Shown: positions 7,847-14,161, counted from the first letter of the stretch. The stretch is 15,406 nt of DNA from Eubacterium limosum (GCA_959020865.1 CAUEUD010000078.1:1-15406); one strand, 5' to 3'. Notes: generated from the letters alone by a model not told the origin. Numbers and translations: made by a program.

Positions 7847-8431
7847 TTGCCTGAAGAAAAAAAAGTTGTCGAACTTCGCATCTTAGAGAATGATTTTTCT
7901 GTAAAAGCTGGGGAAAGTGAGGATTATATCCGCGAGATCGCAACCTTTGTTAACGATGAACTGACAAAGGTTAAGGAACGCAATCCTTTCACCAACCACA
8001 TCCGCATTGCAATTCTTGGCTGTATGAACATCACGGAGCTTTTATTTGAAGCTAAAAAGGATGTGCTTATTGCTGAGCGTAAGCAGGAGGAAGAAGCCAA
8101 TAACATTAATCTGGTAAAGGATGAGTTAAAGACTGCTGGCGAAGAAATCAATGAACTTAAAGAAAGTAAGCTTCAGCTTGTCGAGGAGAAGGAACAGCTC
8201 CAAAAAGAAATTGAAGAAAAGAATGAGCTGCTCAATCAATATCGTGAACATCTGAAACAGGCTAAAATTGAAAGTGAATCTAACCGTAAGGCGATTCTTG
8301 ATCTCCAAAATCAGCTGTTTGAAAGCCAGATTGAACTGGTTAAGGCAAACAAAAAAAATCCTGAAGCCATTGACCAGGATACACTTCAGACGGATATGGA
8401 ACCAGAAGATTCGCCAGAACGTCCGGAATAA
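7847..8431 (+). CDS. zapA: Cell division protein ZapA with extended coiled coil
   Basis: ZapA-family protein, which binds and bundles FtsZ filaments at the division septum. The N-terminal ~90 residues carry the ZapA globular domain (VELRILENDFSVKAGESEDYIREIATFVNDEL), including the conserved start of the dimerisation helix (TNHIRIAILGCMNITELLFEAKKD). From about residue 85 to 170 there is a long heptad-rich, strongly charged coiled coil with many E, K, Q and L, then an acidic tail ending EPEDSPERPE. At 194 residues it is about twice the size of compact ZapA proteins. The start is TTG at 7847, with AGGAGGT at 7833-7839 seven bases upstream. Location after pheT is common for Firmicutes zapA. The gene is followed by a strong terminator shared with convergent lexA. 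Confidence 0.88.
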   Translation: MPEEKKVVELRILENDFSVKAGESEDYIREIATFVNDELTKVKERNPFTNHIRIAILGCMNITELLFEAKKDVLIAERKQEEEANNINLVKDELKTAGEEINELKESKLQLVEEKEQLQKEIEEKNELLNQYREHLKQAKIESESNRKAILDLQNQLFESQIELVKANKKNPEAIDQDTLQTDMEPEDSPERPE

Positions 8432-8439
8432 TAAAACTA

Positions 8440-8471
8440 AAACCTCCAGTATTGGGCTGGAGGTTTCTTTT
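8440..8471. terminator. Bidirectional terminator between zapA and lexA
   Basis: AAACCTCCAG at 8440-8449 pairs perfectly with CTGGAGGTTT at 8457-8466 around a seven-base loop. On the + strand CTTTTTAT follows; on the - strand TTAGTTTTATTATT follows. It serves both convergent genes. Confidence 0.9.
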
Positions 8472-8478
8472 TATGGTT

Positions 8479-9120
8479 TTACATCTTGCGGAGAAGCCCA
8501 GTTACACGGCCCAGAATCTGAACATCGGTATCCTTGAGCTCTCTCGGTTCAAAATTTGGGTTTTGAGGCTTCAGGATAACGATATCCTGATCACGGTAGA
8601 AGGTTTTAACGGTTGCCTCTTCATTTTCGAGTAAAAAGGCTACGACGATATCGCCGTCGTTGGCAGTGTTCTGTTTTTTGACGATAATGTCGTCCCCGTC
8701 CAAGATTCCCGCGTTGATCATACTGGTGCCTTTAACTCTTAACAGAAAGTGTTCACCGGTTCCGACAAAGCTAAGGGGAAGGGGAATCTGATCCATGATA
8801 TCCTCAGCTGCCAGGATAGGATCACCAGCAGTGATTTTACCGAGCAGCGGGAGTGTGACCATCTCCCGGTCAGTCTGAAAGTTTTCAAGACCATCCTCGT
8901 CATCTTTGTTAATAACATCAATGGCACGTGTTTTGAGTGATGTTCGTCGAATATAAGAACGCTGCTCAAGTGTTTTAAGGTGAGAGTGCACTGACGACGT
9001 GGATTTAAAGCCCACAGCCTCGCATATTTCACGGACAGAAGGCGGATACCCACATTCTCTTGTCTGTTTTTTTATAAATTCTAATATTTGTTTTTGTTTT
9101 TCGGTTAAATCTTCGTACAT
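8479..9120 (-). CDS. lexA: SOS-response repressor LexA
   Basis: Transcriptional repressor of DNA-damage genes that cleaves itself when RecA filaments form. It is 213 residues long. The N-terminal winged helix-turn-helix (about 1-65) includes GYPPSVREICEAVGFKST and SVHSHLKTLEQRSYIRR. The cleavage site is Ala98-Gly99 in GKITAGDPI. The C-terminal S24 peptidase domain holds catalytic Ser133 (KGTSMI) and Lys172 (EATVKTF), so it is fully equipped for autoproteolysis. The start is ATG at 9120 (MYEDLTEKQ). An upstream reading to 9180 runs through the promoter and is not used. A LexA box overlaps its -35 region, indicating normal autoregulation. It lies downstream of a Xer recombinase in the same direction. 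Confidence 0.97.
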   Translation of the reverse strand: MYEDLTEKQKQILEFIKKQTRECGYPPSVREICEAVGFKSTSSVHSHLKTLEQRSYIRRTSLKTRAIDVINKDDEDGLENFQTDREMVTLPLLGKITAGDPILAAEDIMDQIPLPLSFVGTGEHFLLRVKGTSMINAGILDGDDIIVKKQNTANDGDIVVAFLLENEEATVKTFYRDQDIVILKPQNPNFEPRELKDTDVQILGRVTGLLRKM

Positions 9121-9148
9121 TTTTGATACCCCCAGGTTTGTTGGGTTT

Positions 9149-9186
9149 ATTATAACATAAAAGAAAACAAAAGTAAACATTTGTTC
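9149..9186 (-). promoter_or_regulatory. lexA promoter with a LexA (SOS) box
   Basis: On the - strand, TTTACT (9172-9177), a 17-base spacer and TATAAT (9149-9154) form the promoter. The sequence GAACAAATGTTT (- strand, 9175-9186) matches the Gram-positive SOS pattern GAAC-N4-GTTT/C and overlaps the -35 box, so LexA binding would block its own transcription. Confidence 0.8.
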
Positions 9187-9209
9187 TCAAAAAATGAAGC
9201 CATGTTTGT

Positions 9210-10172
9210 TTATTTTTTGTGTCCGGGATTTCGTTTGGCGAGGGGATTCTGATAGATCGCTTCCCGAACATCATCTACCTCGATGTGTGTGTAGATTTCT
9301 GTAGTGGAAATGCTCTCATGGCCCAAGACTTTCTGGAGCGTACGGATGTCTACCTGCCCGTATTTATGCATCAGCGTGGCGGCGGTGTGACGGAGTTTAT
9401 GAACAGAAATCTTATCTGCATTCAGGCCAGCCTTCAAAACATATTTTTTTACCATCGACTGCACCGTTCGGTTGGAAAGAGGGGTCTTTCGTTTGCTTAA
9501 AAACACATAGGGTACCTCTGTATCCTCTGGACGCACTGCCATATAAGCCTCCAGCGTCTCGACACAGGCATCGTTGAGTCTTATATTTCGCTCTTTATTG
9601 CCTTTACCAACAATATGGATGGTTTCCTCCTGGATATCCTCAATTTTAAGGTTGGTCAATTCGGAAAGGCGAATTCCGCAGTTTAAAAATAAGGTAATGA
9701 TCGCAAGATCGCGCTCATAAAATTCGCCGTCAACAGCATTTAAAAGGCTTAAAGCTTCATCAAGCGTAAGATAGACAGGGTCGCGTGACTTAACCTTTGG
9801 TATTTCAAGGCGCTGTGTTGGATCATCCATCTTAGTGTCGATGACTGTTGTCAGATAGTGGTATAAGTTTTTGATGGCAGCGGTTTTTCTTTTTCGGGTT
9901 GAATCGATGTTGCTGCGCTTGGAGGTAGCATAGCTCAGAAAAGCATAAATATCCGGGAGCGTTACCTGTTTAATGACTTTTAAGTCCACGTCATCTATGG
10001 AAATGGTGTCGAATTCGGCCTCAGGATCAGCCATCTGAAACCGTACCTTTAAAAAGCGAAAAAACTGCATCAGATCATTTCGGTATGAAATTAATGTGTT
10101 TGGTGAAAACCCCCGAATGGAAAGCAGATAATCGTCAAGCTCATCGAGAAGGGTATTGTGTTTGAGGTCCAT
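9210..10172 (-). CDS. Xer-type tyrosine recombinase (XerC/XerD/XerS-like)
   Basis: Site-specific tyrosine recombinase of 320 residues. The N-terminal SAM-like core-binding domain (about 5-110) shows LDELDDYLLSIRGFSPNTLISYRNDLMQFF, with an acidic insertion at about 48-70. The C-terminal catalytic domain has the full set of active residues: Arg168 (NCGIRLSEL), Lys190 (VGKGNKER), His258 and Arg261 (SVHKLRHTAA), His285 (LGHESIST) and Tyr294 (EIYTH). It is therefore expected to be active, and it resembles chromosomal Xer enzymes more than phage integrases. The start is ATG 10172 with GAAAGGAAT about eight bases upstream. A perfect 18-bp inverted repeat, 21 bases ahead of the start, overlaps its promoter. 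Which Xer (C, D or a lone XerS/XerH type) cannot be settled here. Confidence 0.9.
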   Translation of the reverse strand: MDLKHNTLLDELDDYLLSIRGFSPNTLISYRNDLMQFFRFLKVRFQMADPEAEFDTISIDDVDLKVIKQVTLPDIYAFLSYATSKRSNIDSTRKRKTAAIKNLYHYLTTVIDTKMDDPTQRLEIPKVKSRDPVYLTLDEALSLLNAVDGEFYERDLAIITLFLNCGIRLSELTNLKIEDIQEETIHIVGKGNKERNIRLNDACVETLEAYMAVRPEDTEVPYVFLSKRKTPLSNRTVQSMVKKYVLKAGLNADKISVHKLRHTAATLMHKYGQVDIRTLQKVLGHESISTTEIYTHIEVDDVREAIYQNPLAKRNPGHKK

Positions 10173-10193
10173 TTTTTTGTATTCCTTTCAATC

Positions 10194-10233
10194 GCTATAA
10201 TTGCGTATAACTTAGGTTATACGCAATTATAGC
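10194..10233. repeat. Perfect 18-bp inverted repeat, dif/lox-like, upstream of the Xer gene
   Basis: GCTATAATTGCGTATAAC at 10194-10211 is exactly repeated in reverse complement at 10216-10233, around the centre TTAG. Read as a dif-shaped core it has 11-bp arms (ATTGCGTATAA at 10200-10210 and its exact complement at 10217-10227) and a six-base centre. The left arm matches the E. coli dif XerC arm at 8 of 11 positions and the right arm matches the XerD arm at 7 of 11. Read as a lox-shaped site (13-8-13, 10197-10230) its arms match loxP at 11 of 13. No T-tract follows on either strand, so it is not a terminator. It covers the -10 box and start point of the recombinase promoter. Confidence 0.9.
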
Positions 10234-10254
10234 AAAAAAAATAACAAATATCAA
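10226..10254 (-). promoter_or_regulatory. Promoter of the Xer recombinase gene
   Basis: On the - strand TTGATA (10249-10254), a 17-base spacer and TATAAT (10226-10231) give a near-consensus promoter. Its -10 box is inside the right arm of the inverted repeat; the start point falls near 10219, so only one arm is transcribed. Confidence 0.8.
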
Positions 10255-10316
10255 GATTTTTAATTTTTATCGTCCATTCCCTTTAAAAACCGGCTTTATG
10301 GATAATTGGGTTATTT

Positions 10317-10350
10317 TAAAAGAAGCACGGCACAATTTTGCGCTGTGCTT
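10317..10350 (-). terminator. Probable terminator of the HD-domain gene
   Basis: On the - strand AAGCAC (10345-10350) pairs with GTGCTT (10323-10328), with an imperfect inner stem, followed by CTTTTAAAATAA. It lies 30 bases after the HD gene stop. The T-run is short, so efficiency is uncertain; the hairpin also has TTTTC on the + side. Confidence 0.55.
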
Positions 10351-10380
10351 TTCGGTTCCCTATTTTATTTATCTGCCAAT

Positions 10381-10884
10381 TTAATCCTCCAGTGAGAGAA
10401 ACATGGTTTCCAAAATGTGGACCCCTGTTTTTGTTTTAAACAGACGGTCACGTATGCTTTCAATTTGAGAAGGCTTCATGCTGTCCTCGTAAATATTGAC
10501 CAGAAAGTCCGCCTCGATGAGCACCTGGTAATCAATGGCCTGAATACTGCCGTAAGTATGATGGTTGGCGATCAAAAAGCTGACCCGTTCCATAATTTCA
10601 TCCGATACGTTATATTTTTTCAAAAGAGCACGAGCCACAGGAGGCCCCTCGATTTCCTGGTAATTTCCGGCACTGGAGCCATATTTTTTCACACTCGGCT
10701 TTATACCGATATCATGCAAAACAGCTGCGATTTCAAGGGTATCTCGCGTTCTTTCATCTAATCCCTCCTGCTCCGCAATGATTTTGGCAAAGGCATGAAC
10801 CTTTAAAAAGTGTTGAACACGGCGGGGATTTCCTTTTTCATATTCAATCATTTCGCTTATTAAATTATTCAAGATGTCTTTCAT
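10381..10884 (-). CDS. Small HD-domain phosphohydrolase
   Basis: 167-residue HD-superfamily protein, probably a metal-dependent phosphohydrolase. The metal ligands of the family are visible: His25 (RRVQHFLKVH), His57-Asp58 (AAVLHDIGI) and Asp126 (LIEADFLVN), with an extra NHHTYG at 107-112 that often lies near the active site. It has no other domain, so the substrate cannot be named; small HD proteins include nucleotidases and deoxynucleotide or signalling-nucleotide hydrolases. The start is ATG 10884, with AAGGAGG about 12 bases upstream, a longer spacing than usual. It appears to be a single-gene unit with its own promoter and terminator. Confidence 0.85.
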   Translation of the reverse strand: MKDILNNLISEMIEYEKGNPRRVQHFLKVHAFAKIIAEQEGLDERTRDTLEIAAVLHDIGIKPSVKKYGSSAGNYQEIEGPPVARALLKKYNVSDEIMERVSFLIANHHTYGSIQAIDYQVLIEADFLVNIYEDSMKPSQIESIRDRLFKTKTGVHILETMFLSLED

Positions 10885-10912
10885 TTTTATGCACGTCCTC
10901 CTTTATATAAGC

Positions 10913-10960
10913 ATTTTACCATGTAACTTAAAGTCTACCGCTGACCAGCTGTATTGTCAA
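10913..10960 (-). promoter_or_regulatory. Promoter region of the HD-domain gene
   Basis: On the - strand a consensus -35 TTGACA (10955-10960) is followed after 17 bases by TAGACT (10932-10937), a moderate -10. A second option is the extended -10 TGGTAAAAT (10913-10921) nearer the gene. Either could be used. Confidence 0.55.
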
Positions 10961-10993
10961 TGAAGCAAAAACAGGAGTACAGGGAAAAAATTG

Positions 10994-11022
10994 ACAAAAA
11001 AAGAAAGGCCAGAGCCTTCTTT
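10994..11022 (-). terminator. Terminator of the preQ1-controlled transport/salvage operon
   Basis: On the - strand AAGGC (11014-11018) pairs with GCCTT (11005-11009), extended imperfectly by flanking A/T pairs, and is followed by TTTCTTTTTTTG. It begins shortly after the S-component stop codon. Confidence 0.75.
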
Positions 11023-11025
11023 TCC

Positions 11026-11586
11026 TTAATAATGCTTTACTAATTTATTTTTTAAAGGCATTGGCATAACTTTAATAATGCCAAAGACCACTGAAAAACA
11101 AATCACCTTATCCAGCAGATCCGTAATAATCTGAGTTGAAAAAACAGAGGTGACAATGTTGATGCCGGAGTTTTTCAGAACAGCTACAATCAAGCTGGAG
11201 CCTGATGAGGTAACGCCGTTAAACACAAAGGCGACGATAACAGAGGACATGACGGACACAAACAGGGTTACCAGCACAATTGCCAGCATGGATTTTAAGC
11301 CTTCAAAACGGCCGCTTTTAAACAGCAGCCCTGTCGATACACCGGCCACTACCTGTACTGGTAAAAAGTAAAGGGAGACCGGATCAATGGTTGCACCATT
11401 AATTAATGCGGTCAGTCCGCCGACGACCGCGCCTGCTGCCGGTCCCATGAGCACTGCGGAAAGCAGTGTACCCATAGAATCCAGATAGACCGGAAGCTTA
11501 AGTACGAGCGCGACAAAGCATCCCACAAAATTTAATCCAACAGACATGGCCATAAAAACAAGCATATTGGTTGTAAGCTTCTTCAT
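11026..11586 (-). CDS. ECF transporter S component, predicted queuosine-precursor uptake (QueT/QrtT-like)
   Basis: Small hydrophobic membrane protein of 186 residues with about six membrane segments, typical of the substrate-binding S subunit of energy-coupling factor transporters. The segment LPVYLDSMGTLLSAVLMGPAAGAVVGGLTALING matches the style of ECF S-component families; it would work with a shared EcfA/EcfT module, not encoded here. Co-transcription with the nucleoside hydrolase under a preQ1 riboswitch points to queuosine, queuine or preQ1 as substrate; this is inferred from context, not from a substrate motif. The start is ATG 11586, with AGGCGG (- strand, 11595-11600) eight bases upstream; that site overlaps the stop codon of the preceding gene, suggesting translational coupling. 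A GTG at 11595 is the alternative start. Confidence 0.82.
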   Translation of the reverse strand: MKKLTTNMLVFMAMSVGLNFVGCFVALVLKLPVYLDSMGTLLSAVLMGPAAGAVVGGLTALINGATIDPVSLYFLPVQVVAGVSTGLLFKSGRFEGLKSMLAIVLVTLFVSVMSSVIVAFVFNGVTSSGSSLIVAVLKNSGINIVTSVFSTQIITDLLDKVICFSVVFGIIKVMPMPLKNKLVKHY

Positions 11587-11598
11587 AATAGCCACCGC

Positions 11599-12582
11599 CT
11601 ACGCGCAGCCGTATTTCTCATTGGATAAAACCAATGAAATATCCGATTGATGCTCAGGAAAAAGGCGTGTCATAAACATTTCCATAAAGGCTCTGGAATG
11701 TACCTGGGTAAGGACAAAGCAGTTCGGTTCTTTTTTGAAGATACCGCCCACGTCTACCATGCTCATTCCGATCGCCTTTCCCTCGGTAACGACATCTACA
11801 TAGTAGGCCTTCCCTGAACAGATGGAAGGATCAATAAAGTAAGCGATGGCCAGAGGGTCATTGATGACGCAGCCGAGGGTGCGCTCCTGTTCCCAGTGAA
11901 AATCCAGATAGAACCGGGTGATATCGACAATAAAATCCGCTGCCGGATCATTAAACTGGCGCAGCAGCTCGATGTAATTCGGTGTCAGAACGACCTCTCG
12001 GGTGACATCCAGTCCGACCATGGTAATCGGCCGGTTCAGTTGGTTCAGGACCATTTCGGCAGCATCCGGGTCCGCCCAGAAATTAAACTCAGCCACCGGA
12101 GAGCAGTTTCCATGGCTTTTGAAAGCTCCGCCCATTAAAACAAGCTCCCCCATCCGGCTTAACGCGGCTTTATCAGTCTGTAATGCCAGCGCAATATTGG
12201 TTAAAGGGCCAATGGCCAGAACAGAGACATTATCTTCTGTCTTTAGAGTATTCAGAATAAAATCGACAGCCCCCTCACGATAACGGACATCTTCAATTTT
12301 TTCAAATTTAACGCCGCCAAGACCATCCTCGCCATGTGTTTCCTCAGCGACAACCATATCCCTTAGAAGCGGGCGCGTCGCACCAAGATAAACCGGAATA
12401 TCCAGACGGTCCATCACCTTTAAAATATGGAGCGCATTTTCAGCGCATTGATAACCATTGATATTACCGGATACAATGGTAAGACCTAAAATTTCCAATT
12501 CCGGAGAACGGCATGCCAGCATAATGGCCAGAGCATCGTCAATTCCCGGATCGCAGTCAATTATTACTTTTCTTTTTGTCAT
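11599..12582 (-). CDS. queK: Nucleoside hydrolase family protein, predicted queuosine hydrolase QueK
   Basis: 327-residue member of the inosine-uridine nucleoside hydrolase family, which cleaves the N-glycosidic bond to give base plus ribose. The calcium-binding motif is intact (Asp9, Asp11, Asp15, Asp16 in DCDPGIDD), as are THGEDGLGG (82-90), EFNFWADPDAA (165-175) and the final Asp242. The residue before Asp242, a catalytic His in classical purine/pyrimidine hydrolases, is Asn241 here (VINDPLAIAY), pointing to a different leaving base. A preQ1-I riboswitch precedes it and an ECF S component follows. This fits QueK, known from clostridial queuine salvage, which frees queuine from queuosine. 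The start is ATG 12582 with GAGGAGA at 12590-12596. Family certain; the specific substrate is inferred. Confidence 0.85.
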   Translation of the reverse strand: MTKRKVIIDCDPGIDDALAIMLACRSPELEILGLTIVSGNINGYQCAENALHILKVMDRLDIPVYLGATRPLLRDMVVAEETHGEDGLGGVKFEKIEDVRYREGAVDFILNTLKTEDNVSVLAIGPLTNIALALQTDKAALSRMGELVLMGGAFKSHGNCSPVAEFNFWADPDAAEMVLNQLNRPITMVGLDVTREVVLTPNYIELLRQFNDPAADFIVDITRFYLDFHWEQERTLGCVINDPLAIAYFIDPSICSGKAYYVDVVTEGKAIGMSMVDVGGIFKKEPNCFVLTQVHSRAFMEMFMTRLFPEHQSDISLVLSNEKYGCA

Positions 12583-12621
12583 GATATTTTCTCCTCGGTT
12601 AAGTTTAACCAGCAGATAAAC

Positions 12622-12655
12622 GCAAAAAGGGCGCACGTGTAACCGTACGCCCTTT
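12622..12655 (-). terminator. Riboswitch-controlled intrinsic terminator
   Basis: On the - strand AAAGGGCGTACG (12644-12655) pairs with CGTGCGCCCTTT (12626-12637), a 12-bp stem with one T.G pair and loop GTTACA, then TTGCG. The T-run is formed by the stem end plus TT. It lies between the preQ1 aptamer and queK. Confidence 0.9.
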
Positions 12656-12667
12656 ATAACGCTCTTT

Positions 12668-12703
12668 CCTTAGTTTTTTATAGAGGGATGGTTACGAACC
12701 TCT
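12668..12703 (-). promoter_or_regulatory. PreQ1 class I riboswitch aptamer
   Basis: On the - strand the 36-nt aptamer starts with AGAGGTTC (P1 5' strand), has the loop GTAACCATC, closes with CCTCT, and ends with the A-rich tail and AAGG: TCTATAAAAAACTAAGG is the signature tail of class I preQ1 riboswitches, as upstream of Bacillus queuosine genes. The P1 3' strand can instead pair with the terminator's 5' arm, so preQ1 binding should favour termination and switch the operon off. Confidence 0.95.
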
Positions 12704-12764
12704 CCGTTTTAAAACGGTCAATATGTGCAAAGCAGCTTGCTTTGCAGACAGCCCAAGCCGTCAG
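12704..12764 (-). other. Structured leader upstream of the preQ1 aptamer
   Basis: Between the predicted start point and the aptamer, the - strand holds three inverted repeats: GACGGC/GCTGTC (12749-12764, one G.U pair), a perfect 8-bp hairpin GCAAAGCA/TGCTTTGC (12727-12745, loop AGC), and the self-complementary CCGTTTTAAAACGG (12704-12717) abutting the aptamer. None matches a riboswitch class that I know. Confidence 0.6.
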
Positions 12765-12775
12765 TAGTTATGGAT

Positions 12776-12804
12776 ACTATAGCATACTTTAAAAAATATT
12801 ACAA
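12776..12804 (-). promoter_or_regulatory. Promoter of the preQ1-regulated operon
   Basis: On the - strand TTGTAA (12799-12804), a 17-base spacer and TATAGT (12776-12781), preceded by TGC, give an extended -10 promoter located just after the glmM stop. Transcription would start near 12769. Confidence 0.7.
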
Positions 12805-12809
12805 CCTTC

Positions 12810-14144
12810 TTAAGCCAGGCGCTCCTCAATGAGTTTAGCCAGATCTGTGGCAATGCGGTTGAGTTCCGATTGGTCTTTGCCCTCAATCATGACACGCACC
12901 AGCGGTTCCGTGCCTGATGGGCGGATTAATACACGTCCCTGGCCGTCAAAATGTTTTTCAACCTCTGTGATTCGCTTCTGGATAATTTCATCTGTCAGGT
13001 AGTCATTTTTAGTCTGATTGGTCACTTTTGCATTCACAAGCACCTGTGGATAGGAAGTCATTAAGGACGAAAGCTCAGCGGAAGTGCGGGTTTCTTCCTT
13101 TAAGATCGTTAAAAGAGATACCGCGGTTAAAAGACCGTCGCCGGTGGTATTATGATCCAGCAAGATAACATGGCCAGATTGTTCCCCGCCGAGATTATAC
13201 CCTTCTTTCAGCATTTCTTCCAGAACATAACGGTCGCCGACATTTGTCTTAACGCTTTTGCAGCCGCAGTTTTTCAAAGCGATATCGAGGCCGATATTAC
13301 TCATAACGGTCACCACGACTGTATCCTTTTTCAGCCGGCCCTCCTGTTTCAGCTTTGCGCCGACCAGATGAAGGATCTTATCGCCATCGATGATTCGGCC
13401 TTCATTGTCAACTGCCAGACAGCGGTCTGCGTCACCGTCAAAGGCAATCCCGATGTCAGCTTTTTCTGAAAGGACATGATCGCTCAGCTTGTCAAGACAG
13501 GTAGAACCGTATCCGTCATTGATGTTTTTGCCGTCTGGTTCATGACCGATCACAACCACATCGGCTCCGGCTTCCCTGAAAAACTTCGGCGCAATGCGGT
13601 AGGAAGCGCCATTGGCACAGTCCAGCACCATACGGATACCGGAAAAATCGCAGGCGAATCCCTTTGTGATGTGCTTCACATAGATTTTTTCAGGCTGCTC
13701 AAGGGTTTCGACTGAACCATCGGTCCGGTCATTGATTGTAAGCTGGTCAATGATACATTTTTCAATCTGATTTTCTACGTCATCAGAGAGCTTGTAACCT
13801 GCGCCATTAAAAAATTTAATCCCATTAAACTGATAAGGGTTGTGTGATGCGGAGATGACAATCCCGGCATCTGCCTTGATCTCACGGGCAATGACCGCGA
13901 CAGCGGGTGTTGGTATAACGCCTGCCAGTACAACTTTACCCCCTACTGAGATAATACCGTCTGTCAGAGCTTTTTCAAGAGGATCGCCCGAAATACGGGT
14001 ATCCTTCCCAATAACAATTTTAGGATTATGGCTGCCTTCTGATAATATATAAGCGCCATAACGTCCTAGCTGATAGGCTAATTCTGTGGTTAACTCCTCA
14101 CCAAAGACACCACGAACACCATCAGTACCAAAAAATTTTCCCAT
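12810..14144 (-). CDS. glmM: Phosphoglucosamine mutase
   Basis: Converts glucosamine-6-phosphate to glucosamine-1-phosphate on the way to UDP-GlcNAc for peptidoglycan. It is 444 residues long, the family norm. The N terminus, GKFFGTDGVRG, is characteristic. The phosphoserine loop is SASHNP with catalytic Ser100. The Mg2+ loop is DGDADR (Asp236, Asp238, Asp240), the sugar-binding motif GGEQSGH is at 319-325, and the C-terminal phosphate-binding loop reads RPSGTEPLVRVMIEG. All four domains are complete. The start is ATG 14144 with GAGG upstream. It has its own promoter (14185-14213) and no clear terminator before the next operon's promoter. Confidence 0.98.
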   Translation of the reverse strand: MGKFFGTDGVRGVFGEELTTELAYQLGRYGAYILSEGSHNPKIVIGKDTRISGDPLEKALTDGIISVGGKVVLAGVIPTPAVAVIAREIKADAGIVISASHNPYQFNGIKFFNGAGYKLSDDVENQIEKCIIDQLTINDRTDGSVETLEQPEKIYVKHITKGFACDFSGIRMVLDCANGASYRIAPKFFREAGADVVVIGHEPDGKNINDGYGSTCLDKLSDHVLSEKADIGIAFDGDADRCLAVDNEGRIIDGDKILHLVGAKLKQEGRLKKDTVVVTVMSNIGLDIALKNCGCKSVKTNVGDRYVLEEMLKEGYNLGGEQSGHVILLDHNTTGDGLLTAVSLLTILKEETRTSAELSSLMTSYPQVLVNAKVTNQTKNDYLTDEIIQKRITEVEKHFDGQGRVLIRPSGTEPLVRVMIEGKDQSELNRIATDLAKLIEERLA

Positions 14145-14161
14145 TTTTTAACCTCTATTCC

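Noticed and set aside
9121..9180. N-terminal extension of LexA to 9180
   Set aside because: The stretch contains the promoter -10/-35 and SOS box; LexA proteins begin at the MYEDLTEKQ-type start.
10197..10230. A true Cre loxP site
   Set aside because: The arms differ from loxP at two of 13 positions, the spacer differs, and the adjacent enzyme looks like Xer, not Cre. Only resemblance is claimed.
10194..10240. The inverted repeat upstream of the Xer gene as an intrinsic terminator
   Set aside because: It is AT-rich, a run of A (not T) follows on the + strand and GATTG follows on the - strand. Only one arm is downstream of the predicted start point.
12583..12809. Purine riboswitch before the nucleoside hydrolase
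   Set aside because: The purine aptamer's three-way junction consensus is not present; the preQ1-I signature is.
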